This document shows, one piece after another, positions 13,063 to 23,475 of a stretch of DNA of 64,000 nt. Source of the DNA: Catonia carolina (Eukaryota; Arthropoda; Insecta; Hemiptera; Achilidae). The notes below the pieces were generated by a model. It had not been told where the DNA came from. It ran no database searches and saw only the letters and a program-made list of their open reading frames with translations. The stretch covers positions 90,500,541 to 90,564,540 of the forward strand of contig JAQMRL010000008.1 in NCBI GenBank assembly GCA_035578175.1. Reading direction: 5' to 3'. Each line of letters opens with the position of its first letter. The first letter of the stretch is position 1. Made by a program: the position numbers and the translations under genes.

Positions 13063-13204
13063 ATACTTATATCCATTAAAACATTCGATTTTTTGTTCTC
13101 GTACAGCGTCAATTTTAGACCACGTGAGGTGATTTTAGTCGTTTTGGAAGCTCTTTTTCCAACCCATATTCTCAGTATTAGCTAACCATAGGCTTTTCTA
13201 CTTC

Positions 13205-13400
13205 CTTCAGTCCACTCGGTGTTCTGTTTTTACTCTTCATGGAAGCCGTTAAAGTCCATAATTAGTTGTCTGAATTTGGTTCGGTTTATTCCGGTTTTCT
13301 CAATATCCTTTCTAATTTCTTTAAACCATTTATCCGACAACTTAGGTTTATTGTTTACTGTTTTAGAAATATGTTTTGTTGACCGGTTATCATCCTATCA
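13205..13400 (-). pseudogene. Possible LINE ORF2 tail remnant
   Basis: The minus-strand frame reads LSDKWFKEIRKDIEKTGINR, resembling the W-x-x-x-V/I-K-x-D-L-x-x-x-G-I tail of LINE ORF2 proteins. It is short and without other landmarks, so confidence is low. Confidence 0.28.
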
Positions 13401-14482
13401 AAGTACAACCTACAATCATAGTTACGTTAGTTATATACTAATGAGATTCTAAAATATTTAAAATTTGAATTATTAGTAAGATGAACATATTTAAAGCAGA
13501 TAATTTTTTATTGAAATTTTTAACTTTATTCGCGCTGTCGAAAAGGAAGTACTTCCTGGCAAGTTTCTCTTCCGATCTAATTCTTCTTAATGTTCTCTTG
13601 GATAAAAATTATCTAGAGTAAAATAAAAATATAGACTGCTATAATTTTTTGATAAGATAATAGATTTAACTGTATATTGATAATTATGTTTTCTTTGAAA
13701 TTTTTATAACAAACGATTTCTGTGGTAGTGGTATGTATTGTGTACCACGGGAGGTACACAATCAATGGTATTGTTAGAAGGTCTTGTGATTTTTTATGAA
13801 TATGGTGGAAAAGCACAAGAAAGGTCATGCAAAACGAGATGGGAATGTGGTACAGATTACTAACTCAGCAATTTATCCCCAACATGAACATAGAAAGAGC
13901 TATCTTAACTTTGGCTAGTTATAATACCTTGTGATTTTCTACTCAATTCAGTTGTTTAAAACTACTTATCTTATATTCCATCATCAGGTGTTCCAGGTGT
14001 TGAACAACAAAATTAACGAACCGATCACTTTAATGCTTGTTGTCAGACACCTGAGATCTACTGTTATTTAATAGTTTCTTCTTCATTGTGAATATCATCC
14101 GTAGAGAGTTACTTTCCGTTTTTAGATTAATAACATCGTTATTAAAATCATTATTTTAATTAATTAAATTTATATATTTTACTATTAAAAATCGTGTATT
14201 TGTTTTCTTATAGTAGGTACATACAGAGGTAACCTTTTTTTATTACCAATCTGCAACATTAATATCTGTTCTTAAATTTAGAACATAAGTAATTAAGTTA
14301 TTAAAAGTTGTTTAAAGTTAAAAATTTCACGTCAACGTTCAAGAATGCTTGATTTACAAATATTCCACAGTTATTTTACACAAATCTGTTTTAAAGATCA
14401 AGTAATTATGTAATGTTGCTTTAGTTTATCAAAATTGATGTTATTGTTATTTAAAAGGTTTAGACCGCCTCCGGAGCATAGT

Positions 14483-15272
14483 AAAGAGTGACTTGTAGTC
14501 CTGTTACCCAATTGTTAATGTCTGGTAATTTTTTCTAAGATAGAGAAATTTTGTTTTGTGACACAAAGTTGGTAGCGCTACTCAACTGGTGTAGATACGG
14601 CAGTGTAAATTGATTCTCTTTGAGCTGTGTAAAATTTTGCGTCGTTTCCAGTCGTGTTACGAACAGAATATGTCTTTTACCCTAGAACTATTGCTTGTTA
14701 TAATCTGAAGGCTGAAGCTCTTGGACTAATCGTATGCGATCCGGATACAATTTCAATTTTTTAGCAGCTTTCTGAATACTCGAAAATGACAAACCAACTT
14801 GCGAGGAAAATTTTCGTAAACTTTTCCGTGGAGAATTGAGAAATCTTGTTTTCACATTATCTAAAAAGTTATCTGTCAAGAGAGACCAATACGTATTCGA
14901 CCAATACGTTTTCTGTCGTAAACACTACCTGTCTCTTAAAATTGGTTTGTTATCCTAGAAATTTACATTTTTCTGGTGGAGGAACACGAACAAATTTAAT
15001 TTAAAAATAATTCTTTTACAATCGCCTACGATTTCGTAGCAAAATATTATTCAAGAATTAAAACCCGTTGTTCGAGGGTAAAAAACATTCGGTTCGTATT
15101 ACGACCGGAAACGGTACAATGTTGTACACAGCTCAAGGAGAATCAACTCACACTTCTGTATCTACACCGGTTGAGCAGGGCTACCAACTTCGTGTACGAA
15201 ACAAAATTTACTTTTCCTAGAATGAAATTACCAGGCATTAACAATTGGGTAACAGGACTTAAAAATCACTCT
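14483..15272. mobile_element. Fold-back Tc1/mariner-like element with arms of about 215 bp
   Basis: The left arm (about 14485-14697) is the reverse complement of the right arm (about 15058-15272) with moderate divergence: AGAGTGACTTGTAGTCCTG against AGAGTGATTTTTAAGTCCTG read inward, and matching blocks CCCAATTGTTAATG, GTAGATAC and TTGATTCTC. Both arms include the first codons of a transposase ORF. The loop (14698-15057) carries the rest of a broken N-terminal domain. Inserted in a family E SINE; the bases TAGT occur on both sides. Confidence 0.8.
14688..15088 (-). pseudogene. Mariner-type transposase N-terminal remnant
   Basis: Minus strand from the ATG at 15086-15088: MFFTLEQRV, a common start of insect IS630/Tc1-mariner transposases, with in-frame stops soon after. 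Then a 63-residue open piece (14688-14879) with NSPRKSLRKFSSQVGLSFSS and KLKLYPDRIRLVQEL, matching the helix-turn-helix and linker (S-x-x-S-V/I-Q/H-R-A-L-K pattern) of that family. The ORF ends where the left inverted-repeat arm begins, so the catalytic domain is wholly missing. The family differs from the element at 21382 because the termini differ. Confidence 0.75.
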
Positions 15273-15738
15273 GTAGTTAGCGTGCTAGCCTACAACGCGA
15301 AGGTCCCGGGTCCAGTTCCCGGCTAGGGTCTGAAAATTTTCATAAGTCAAAACCAACCGTTCTAGATACATAACCCACCGTAGTCACTAATAACCAAGCA
15401 TTTGATGCGACTTTAAATAAACTAAACTAAAATAATAGGTTTAGAGTCAAGTAATTTGGATGGTCGAGAAGCTTACGTTGATATCTTTGTTGAAAAATTC
15501 CATTTCCTGCTTCACTGCTTTCACTGATATGTCAGCATAGACCTATTTAATATTGACTTACTATGGAATTTTAAAAATTTCTCTAATGATTTTCGTCTGG
15601 AAACGCTCAAGTATGTGAATTGCCAGTAGTTCCTCAGATTTGAATTCTGTAAGTCCACACTGGTTCCAATACGGATTTGTAGAGTGTCAGTTTTGAGGAA
15701 GAAGATAACTTTATTTTCGACCAAACAATGATGACGCT

Positions 15739-15904
15739 GACCGCCTCCGTGGCCTAGTGATTAGCGTGCTACACTGCGCAGCCGAGGTCCCGGGTTCGAT
15801 TCCCGGCCAGGGTCTCGAAAATTATTAAAAGTTCACACCTACCTTATTCAAAGTAGTCGGTAATAACCAAGATGTTGATGCGACTTAAATAAACTATAAA
15901 AATA
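15739..15904 (+). mobile_element. tRNA-derived SINE, family E, copy 3
   Basis: Best-preserved E copy: head GACCGCCTCCGTGGCCTAGT with A-box TGGCCTAGTGA, perfect B box GGTTCGATTCC at 15793-15803, and body to AAATAAACTATAAAAAT. It is flanked by a perfect 9-bp TSD GATGACGCT (15730-15738 and 15905-15913). It is not a functional tRNA gene: no acceptor stem closes. Confidence 0.85.
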
Positions 15905-16130
15905 GATGACGCTTGTCTTGAAAATGGCTTTTCCACGTTAGCCTACGATCCAGATCTATACCATATAGAGTCTACACGACATAACACGGCGGAATCAGTT
16001 TTCCGTTACAGAGATAATAAAAATTTTCCGGGCAATCTTTTCAAATTTTTAAATCTAAGTATAACAAAAGTGTATTAATTTTGGTTTAAGAGATACATAA
16101 CAAAAATGCACAATTTCAAGCTAATTTATC

Positions 16131-16913
16131 GTGTTGTAACAAGATCCAAGAAACGACACGAATGTTCCAGAAATCCATTCATAAAAATAGTTAAGAAATA
16201 ATAAAATAACAATAACTTACACAATAAGATCAGTTTTGTAAATGATAGTTGTAACCATAAAAGTGTCTATTCATTCATAAGGGTCGTAATAACTATCATA
16301 AAGTTTAGGTATTGTGTACAGCTATTATGAGGGAGGCAGGTTGTTTACGTTTTCTATTTACAAAAGACTTTTTGTTGACCTATTAACAAGATTTTTCTAG
16401 CATTCATAAATAAAGAGTTATTTTTGTACTTGAGTAGATTTCACTACTTTATTCTGGAACAATCTTTATGAATGAGTAGGTATAAAAAGAGACCCCCGAG
16501 TGCGGTCAGTCAGTATTCGTGTGATCTTTGCCGTTTGATTGTCGAGGTGCGTAAACAGATTACGTATCCGAGTAAGATTGTTACACCGTCTCTTTGTTGT
16601 GTGTGTATTGTAAAGTTAATGTGTAGTTTTGTGAATTCAGTTTGTGTTGTATGTTAGTGTAATCTATAAAAGTAATTGTAAGTAGGCTAAGTAATTTATT
16701 AAGTTATTTATTGTTTGTTTTTTATTTTAAGTGAATCATTAAATCATTTATTGTATTTCTTAATTATAATTAGTTGAATTATTTATTTTGTAATCTTTTA
16801 GTGTAATAAATCTTTGTAATTGTAAAATTTAGTGTATTAATTATTTAATGACCTAGATCCCGAAACGGACCTTAGCAATAAGTGTCACAGTATTATTTGT
16901 AATAAATATTATC
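16131..16913 (+). promoter_or_regulatory. LTR-like segment or stand-alone Pol II promoter
   Basis: TATAAAA at 16481-16487 is followed 26-31 nt later by two overlapping TCAGT initiators (16506-16510, 16510-16514), the arthropod TATA-Inr arrangement. AATAAA occurs at 16805-16810. A short transcript with no ORF beyond 61 codons between TATA and poly(A) signal is what the R region of an LTR looks like. TG at 16131 could be the LTR start. The 3' boundary and TSD are not convincing. Confidence 0.35.
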
Positions 16914-18544
16914 AGTATAGAAATCTTGGATCAAGATATTTGTCTTCTGTATTATTTACTTGATAAAAAATTCCTGATGGAAAATTTTACGAATGATAAG
17001 TGAAAAATGATGAAAAATTAAATTACAAGGATTTCCTTTTACCAATATTTCTTTGTCATTAAATAAAAAATATCCATTTTGCTAACCGAGCAATTGTTTA
17101 GTAAACCTCGCAGAGGAAAATCTCATTTCACAAAGCAAAGTAGGCTTTAAGTCTTTAAGAAATAAAGAAAAAGAGATCTTTTGACATATTTAATATCATA
17201 CCGTATCTATACCAAGGATCGTTTTCATAATCTTTCATATTATTCATTTTTTAATATTTTCTTTTCATTTCTGCAAATCAATTTCTTTAAATTTTGTTTT
17301 TCTGTATTATTCTTTCATTCTGATAAAACATTTACTCGTTATTGCGCAACACTGAAGAAACAATTTTCTTACCTATTTTTGTAAATTTTCTTGTAAGTGA
17401 ACTTTTTAACGGTTGATACATTGTACGTGGGACGTTAAACAATTGACGAGATAAACTAATGTGGGGGGAAAACGGTTCATTGACAAATAAACTTCTTCAC
17501 GGTAAATTTGGCAACCTTAGAAACACTTTTTTTAATCAACTGTTTGATTATAATTAGTATAATCATAACGATCATTTCAAAATGTCGGCTTTGAAACGTC
17601 TACGCTGGAAGAGCAACATTTAACGATAAGATTTTAAATTGTAAAATTAACACTACCTATTTGCTTACTTTATATTTTTCAAATAAATTTTTAATTCAAT
17701 TACGATTTAGTTACTTGAGTGTTATTAAATTCAATTACATTAGTGTATTTATACAAATAAATCCCGTCGTATTCGATTGTAATCATATATAATATTTCAT
17801 CCAATAATTTATTAGAATTTTATAAATTCGTAAATAACAAGCTGTGAATATTCCGTAAAGTTTAAAAATACATAAAATAAATTTAAACTATTTTATTTAT
17901 TACAATTTTTATTAAAAATATTACTTCATATTTTTAATAATTTATTTTACTATTTATTTAAGTGGAATGTAAAAGAAAGATTTAGTCAACCGATATGTTG
18001 ACTTGTTTGTTAAATTAAATTAAAAGATATCTATCTATAATTTTTATAGCAATTTGACTTTCTAAACTTAAAAAATAAAAAAGTCTTAACTTTACGATCG
18101 TTATTAATTGTAGTAATTGGAAAAGTAAAATGAATCATATATTGAATTGTCTGTTTTTTATCTTCAATTTTATATTAACACTGTAAACATCCATAAACAT
18201 GGTACATAAATTTTAAGTGTAATTACATTTTGCTTGACATGGTACTGGAAGAAGCGACCATTAAATCATTCTCTAAATTTACATAGTTTCAATTTTTTAA
18301 CCTTATTTTTCTTAATACACAGCTGTGGGTAACTAAAGTATAGGCTTATTTAAAATTATGCCAAAAATTAACATTTTGGGTAGAACAACTATCAATCAGC
18401 AGCGGCTGTAAAATCCGAAACAAATTCGTAAAATGTACTAAAATATTCAGTTCAAATTAACATATCTTGTCTCCATCGCCTTCTGATAGAGTTTCAATTT
18501 AAGTGATCATAAGTTTTGTTAAGTTCAAAATAGTGACGAAATGG
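16914..18544. other. Very AT-rich stretch, nothing recognised
   Basis: Long A/T runs and TTTATTTA-type sequence around 17600-18050. No motif. Confidence 0.5.
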
Positions 18545-18726
18545 AGGAAGTATATATATTTGTGCGAGAATTTACAGCCCCAGCCGTATCTTGCTTCCTA
18601 AGCACCACCTCTCTCTGCCTCACCAGTCCCAATCGGAGAGCCGCCACGAAAAAATTGCTTCTTGTACCTCATCCAACCATGTTATTTTCGGTCTACCCCT
18701 CCTCTTACCGGCTTATACTTTACTAA
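18545..18726 (-). pseudogene. LINE ORF2 extreme C-terminus
   Basis: The minus strand gives RRGRPKITWLDEVQEAIFSW followed by RLSDWDW and a stop at 18620-18622. GRP-x-x-x-W-x-DEV is a hallmark of the LINE ORF2 tail. It sits 80 bp upstream of family B copy 2. Confidence 0.5.
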
Positions 18727-18803
18727 TGTTTTATGTTTGTACGTATTGTCAATTATTATTTTTGCCATTATTATTATTTTTATATGATGTATATGGACAA
18801 AAG

Positions 18804-19196
18804 ATGCCTATAACGGGCAGTTGGAGTGTAAAATTAATTGCACTCGATCTGCTGGCTCCAGGGCTACAAAAAATAGTTCTATTTCTTATCACATAGTCAT
18901 CCAGTGATATGGCTGAACTATTTAAGAACAGAAGAGGTAGAGGTGTAAACGACACTAAACAGAGTTATCTCCTCTGAGAGTAATAAATTTCATTATACAG
19001 CTAGACCCTCTGGGGAATGAAGTGAAGGTGTCATTTGCAGGATGGAAGTAGGTGCTTTTTGGAGAGCCTGGTATGCTGATAAGCATTCTTTTCCACTCAA
19101 TGAGGAAAGCAAGGTAACCCACCACACTCCTCGTTTTACTTAGTAAAACCTCTAAAGGTTTAAACCAGCCTTTCGGCTGTTGACCAAAACAACAAC
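18804..19196 (+). mobile_element. SINE-like element, family B, copy 2
   Basis: Full-length plus-strand copy ending in AAACAACAAC. It is flanked by an 11-bp direct repeat with one mismatch (ATGGACAAAAG at 18793-18803, ATGGAGAAAAG at 19197-19207), read as a target-site duplication. Short open frames on both strands inside it are incidental. Confidence 0.8.
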
Positions 19197-20792
19197 ATGG
19201 AGAAAAGACGTAAGTACAAAACAATTACAGCGAAAGAAGTATTTAAAAACTGAATTAAAATATAATGTAACTAAAACAAAAAGTATTTAAATATCAGTAA
19301 AAATTTTGTTTTCTTCAATACAATTGTCAGAAATGGAATTTAATGGTCAGGTCGTATGATTAATGCCAATTCAATAAATAATTTATGGAGTTAAATTTAA
19401 TAATATAGATAAAAATAATTCATTACTTTCTATTACAGAAGTGAAAGATTACAAAAAAGAAAATAGATAAAGAAAGACAACGGTAATGTCATTAACTTTC
19501 AACACGATTAGAAGTGGGAAAATGTCCAATTTTTTGTCCCCCTTTTAGTTTTTCAATTACGTTCTTCTGTTATTTTTTCCAGTGTAGTTAGTACTGGCGT
19601 TTAAATTGGAATTTATCAAAAGAATTATTATTTCTTTGTTTCACGGATTGGTTATATAATATTTAAAACCCTTATTGCAAAATATAGTTTTGTCTATGAA
19701 TTATAAAATTATAATCTCGAAGTAGATTAATACTTTTATATTCCTCTTTTTAAGCACACAACAATTGATATAAAAAAAATCTGGTGTGAAACATTCACAG
19801 GACTTTCTTTTACCAATTAGAATAATGAACAATATAACCTAACATTAGTAATAAAACATTAAAAATAAACAAAAATACCAACCTAAAAAAACAGTCTCAT
19901 TTTAATCATGGATGAATTAATGCAAAACGAAAATCAACCTCAGTTTGGCTTAAAAATATAAAAAATCACTCTTTCACGCTAAACCAGGCTCTGTAGAGAA
20001 AAATGCTATAAATAAAAGTTGTAGATCTGTAAATTTCATATAAATTTAATTATATACATTTTTTTTGTAAAATTTATACAAAGGCTGAAATTTAATAAAA
20101 TCGATTTTTTTACAGATTTTCATGGAAAAAACAGAAAATCACTAATTACCGCTAAACTAAGAGTTATGCAAAAAAATGTTTGGAATTTGTAGGTTTTTAA
20201 ATTATCTACAAGTTTTATTATTTACATTTTTGCGCTAAATGCATATTAAGGCTGCAATCTTCAGAAAACCATTTTTTTCTACGAGAGAACAGCCTCCCCA
20301 AGAATTTCAGGAGACATGGCGCCTACCCTATCTTGTAGAGCATAAAAATGTAGTAAATAAGGCGATTTTTAAAAAATCATAGGAGCCGTTTTTTTGAGAA
20401 AATCGCAAAAAAGTGAAAAATGACACGAATAAACTAGTACTTTCGGTTGACCGATTTTAATGAAAATGTTCGTGTTGAGTTCGGTAGTAGTATCCAACTT
20501 AAGTTTGAAGTTACAACTTCGTACGTTGTTCCGTTTTAGAGATATTTTATTCACACCCACGCACACCCAGACCAATCGCTAAGAACAAGTTTTTTGGTTC
20601 AGGGCGTCTAAAAATATGTAGATCCGGTGAAAACTCGATTTCAAAAATTCGACATGAAAACAATACTTTTCTCCCTATATATTCACACTTTGACAAAGTG
20701 TGGCACGCAGATCTTCTTTTTAAAATTAAAAAGAATCTTCCCCATCAGTATTATTCAATTATTGCATCTTATATGGATACCGATACTTTACA

Positions 20793-21047
20793 GTGAAGTA
20801 TAAAGACGAACAATTATCTATAAAATTAATTGAAGCTGGTGTTTCTCAAGGAAGCGTGCTGTCTCCTGTTTTGTACACCTTTTACACTTCAGATCTTCCG
20901 CAAAATGTCAACACTACAGTGACAACATTTGCCGATGACACAGCCATTCAGGCAATACACGAAGATGCACAAATTGCATCTAAACACTTACAGAAACACT
21001 TAGACAGCGTACAAAATTGGCAAAAAGTGGCGTATAAAAACAAATGA
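20793..21047 (+). pseudogene. Jockey-clade reverse transcriptase fragment (palm domain)
   Basis: 84 residues open before a frameshift. The residues GVSQGSVLSP and FADDT are the B/C motifs of the RT palm; the two aspartates are the metal-binding catalytic pair. N-terminal endonuclease and finger regions are missing. The reading frame continues in another phase to about 21360. Confidence 0.85.
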
Positions 21048-21381
21048 ACAAAAGAGTCACATTTACACTAAAACGGGAAACATGTTCACCAGTGTTTTTT
21101 AACAACGTACAAATTCCACAATCCGATACGGCAAAATATCTTGGCCTCCACCTGGACAGGCTTTTAACGAGGAGGACTCACATATGGAACAAACGAAAAG
21201 AGTTAAATCTTAAATACCAATAGCTATATTGGATACTTAATAGAACGTCCAAATTATCGGCACAAAATAAACTGTTACTTTATAAAACTGTACTTAAACC
21301 TGTGTGGACATATGGGATACAACTCGGGGCACAGCAAGTCACAGTAACATTGAAATAATTCAACGGTTTCAGTCAAAAATA

Positions 21382-22136
21382 CCGGGTGTTTGAAAAAGAA
21401 CTCCCTAGTTTCAATGTGTCGTAAAATCTGTACAAAGCGACATACACTACTGTAGTTTGTGGTGTTTGATTCATTAACTGTCCAAGTTTTGCTCCCATGC
21501 AGTTGGCAGGCCTGCTTGACCTTGAGACGCAGCAATGCTTAGTTCAGTTCAGTTTGATGGAAGATCGTGTGATAGGTCCTTTCATTTTTATAGAAGGAAC
21601 AATAAACGGGAACATTTACCATGACCTGTTGACTGAGTATGTCTTTCCCCAAATAGACGATATTGAGGCAGAAAAAGGGCTAGTGTTTTTCCAACAAGAT
21701 GGCGCCCCACCTCATTACAGTAACCAAGTGCGCGCGGCTCTTGATACTCGCTTTCCGGGAAGGTGGATAGGCAGGTCTGGCCCAATCGCTTGGCCACCAC
21801 GAAGCCCAGACTTAACCCCACTGGATTTTTTCTTTTGGGGCCACATAAAAAATTTAGTGTTTGGTGAAAAGATCCGAAACATCAATCATTTACGGGAAAG
21901 AATCGTCGCGGCGGTTGGGACAGTTACACCTGTTATGTTGCTGAATACGTGGAGAGAGGTGGAATATCGTCTCGATGTGTGCAGAGCTACAAATGGATCC
22001 CATGTTGAAGTCTACTAAAATTAAACAAAACTTGAAGGTACACTCTTTAATTGTATGTACACGTTGATATAGTTGTTAATTAATTTCACCCATAAATTTT
22101 TACTTAAAACTAGGGTGTTCTTTTCCAAACACCCTG
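21382..22136 (+). mobile_element. Mariner-like DNA transposon, 755 bp, internally deleted
   Basis: Terminal inverted repeats of about 33 bp with four mismatches (left CCGGGTGTTTGAAAAAGAAC, right reversed CAGGGTGTTTGGAAAAGAAC), flanked by TA on both sides (21380-21381 and 22137-22138), the Tc1/mariner target duplication. The inside encodes only the C-terminal half of a transposase. It inserted into the jockey-like RT: removing it and one TA rejoins the RT sequence on both sides. Confidence 0.9.
21497..22018 (+). pseudogene. Mariner-like transposase, C-terminal catalytic fragment
   Basis: 173 residues, open to TAA. The motif FQQDGAPPHYS holds the second catalytic acid (D of QQD) and RSPDLTPLDFFFWG holds the third (D of PLD). 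I count 41 residues between them, a DD41D spacing, which is reported for the rosa/Visitor-type branches of the Tc1/mariner group. The N-terminal helix-turn-helix domains and the first aspartate region are missing, removed with the 5' half. The ATG at 21497 is only the first Met of the fragment, not a native start. Confidence 0.87.
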
Positions 22137-22933
22137 TACTTCGAAACATCATGGACTCGCCTTGGTACATATCCAACAAACACTCCCACGGTACACGAAG
22201 CAATAGAGAAATTTTGCACCAGTTACCAAACAAGACTTGAAAATCATCTGAATCCAGAAGCCATCAATCTCCTAGACAACAGTGAAACACACAGAAGACT
22301 ATATAGACTGCACCCTACAGATTTATTCTAATAAGTGATTGTTTAATTTATTCTTCATTCCTGGCAAGAACAAAACAACAAAATGGGAATTTTTATAGAG
22401 TAATACCAAGGGGTATTACTTACTCATGATGTATGCTTACAACATATCTACTCATTGTTCTATGAGAGCAGATCGTAGATTTACAGTTATACAAACAAAA
22501 ATATATATTCATATAGGCAAGAGAAAGTATATAGGTATTTTATTAAATTTAATTTGGAAAATCTTAAATTAATCTTAAAGGTCAGGTGAACGAACACACA
22601 GGATTACCGGTGTAACCATTTATTCTATAGTTTCTTTTCAATTTTCCATTAATCACATGGCTAACTGCTTTTTTTATATCTTATGGTGTCCGGTAAGGAA
22701 TAGGTTATGTAGCTTAAAAAGAAGAAATGCTTTTTATATAACGGTTTTGAGGGCTTATCTAAAAGTAAAAGATTCTACTTTGCTGCAATATTGATAATGG
22801 TGGGTTCTTGTAGGAAAACAAAACTATATTCACAACCACTTTTCATGGCCTCCAACTTGCTGAAATTTCAGAGAACTATCGTTATTTTTGTCATCCAGTT
22901 GTACTTCTACACCGAAAAACATATTTTGGTGGG

Positions 22934-23011
22934 CGTTATATTTATTTTAATTTGATTATTTTTCTTTATTATATATAACGTTATATTTATTTTAATTTGA
23001 TTATTTTTCTT
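22934..23011 (+). repeat. Direct repeat, 33 bp twice at 45-bp spacing
   Basis: CGTTATATTTATTTTAATTT and the next 13 bases occur at 22934 and again at 22979 without change. Recent slippage or duplication. Confidence 0.85.
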
Positions 23012-23070
23012 ACAGATAAGTTACAATCACTTGACTTTTTGCTAAAAATATATTTTTATAAAACTCGGGT

Positions 23071-23465
23071 CTGCCCATAACAGACAGGTGGAGTGTCAAA
23101 TTTTTTACACTCAATCTGTTCGTTGCAGGGCTAAAATAAATAGTTCTGTTTCTTAACACATGGTCAGCCAACTAAATGACTGAATCATTTAAGAACAGAA
23201 GAGGTAGAGGTGTAAAAGACACTAATCAGAATTGTCTCCTCTGAAAGTAATGAATTTCATTGTACAGCCAGACCCTGTGGTGAATGAAGTGAAGGTGTCA
23301 TTTGCAGAGTGGAAAATATGTGCTTTTCAGAGGGCCCGGCATGCTGATAAGCGTACTTTTCGACTCGGTGAGGAAGGCAATGGTAAACCACCTCACTCCT
23401 CGTGTTACTTAGTAAAACCTCTACAGGTTCAAACCAGCCTTTCGGCTGATGACCTAAACAACACA
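23071..23465 (+). mobile_element. SINE-like element, family B, copy 3
   Basis: Full-length copy, CTGCCCATAACAGACAGG to CTAAACAACAC. It is flanked by AAACTCGGGT (23061-23070) and AAAGTCGGGT (23466-23475), a 10-bp TSD with one mismatch. A 118-residue open frame starting at 23232 runs across it and out of its 3' end; the frame has no recognisable domain and I treat it as chance. Confidence 0.82.
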
Positions 23466-23475
23466 AAAGTCGGGT

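Larger units (their letters stand above)
14463..15433 (+). mobile_element. tRNA-derived SINE, family E, copy 2, split by a fold-back element
   Basis: The first 20 bp (GACCGCCTCCGGAGCATAGT, 14463-14482) match the head of family E copy 3. The rest resumes at 15273 with GTAGTTAGCGTGCTAGCC, a B-box-like GGTCCAGTTCCC and the shared body, ending near AAATAAACTAAACT. The 790 bp between are a long-inverted-repeat DNA transposon, so the SINE was there first. Confidence 0.75.
20686..22501 (+). mobile_element. Jockey-like non-LTR retrotransposon, 5'-truncated, split by a mariner-like element
   Basis: The coding part is the second half of a jockey-clade reverse transcriptase. It shows the GVSQGSVLSPVLY motif and the catalytic TFADDTAI motif near 20928, then after a frameshift the conserved KYLGLHLD motif at about 21138. 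The C-terminal NIMDSPWYI-type block (jockey pattern TNAPWYV) resumes after 22137. Frameshifts and stops make it non-functional. It is inserted into a family A repeat with a 10-bp TSD TATATATTCA (20676-20685, 22502-22511). The 5' truncation is normal for target-primed reverse transcription. Confidence 0.87.
19778..22529 (-). mobile_element. Family A dispersed repeat, copy 3, split by a jockey-like LINE
   Basis: Left part 19778-20685 runs from AAAATCTGGTGTGAAACATTC to CTCCCTATATATTCA. The last piece, TATAGGCAAGAGAAAGTAT, follows at 22512. Between them is a LINE insertion with a 10-bp TSD TATATATTCA. The microsatellite position in this copy is short (CACACCCACGCACACCCAG). Confidence 0.82.

Noticed and set aside
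12730..13112. 82- and 101-residue minus-strand frames
   Set aside because: Opposite strand of a decayed LINE tail. No domain.
15739..15812. tRNA-like sequence with perfect B box
   Set aside because: Head of a SINE (TSD, non-tRNA body). The acceptor and anticodon stems do not fold.
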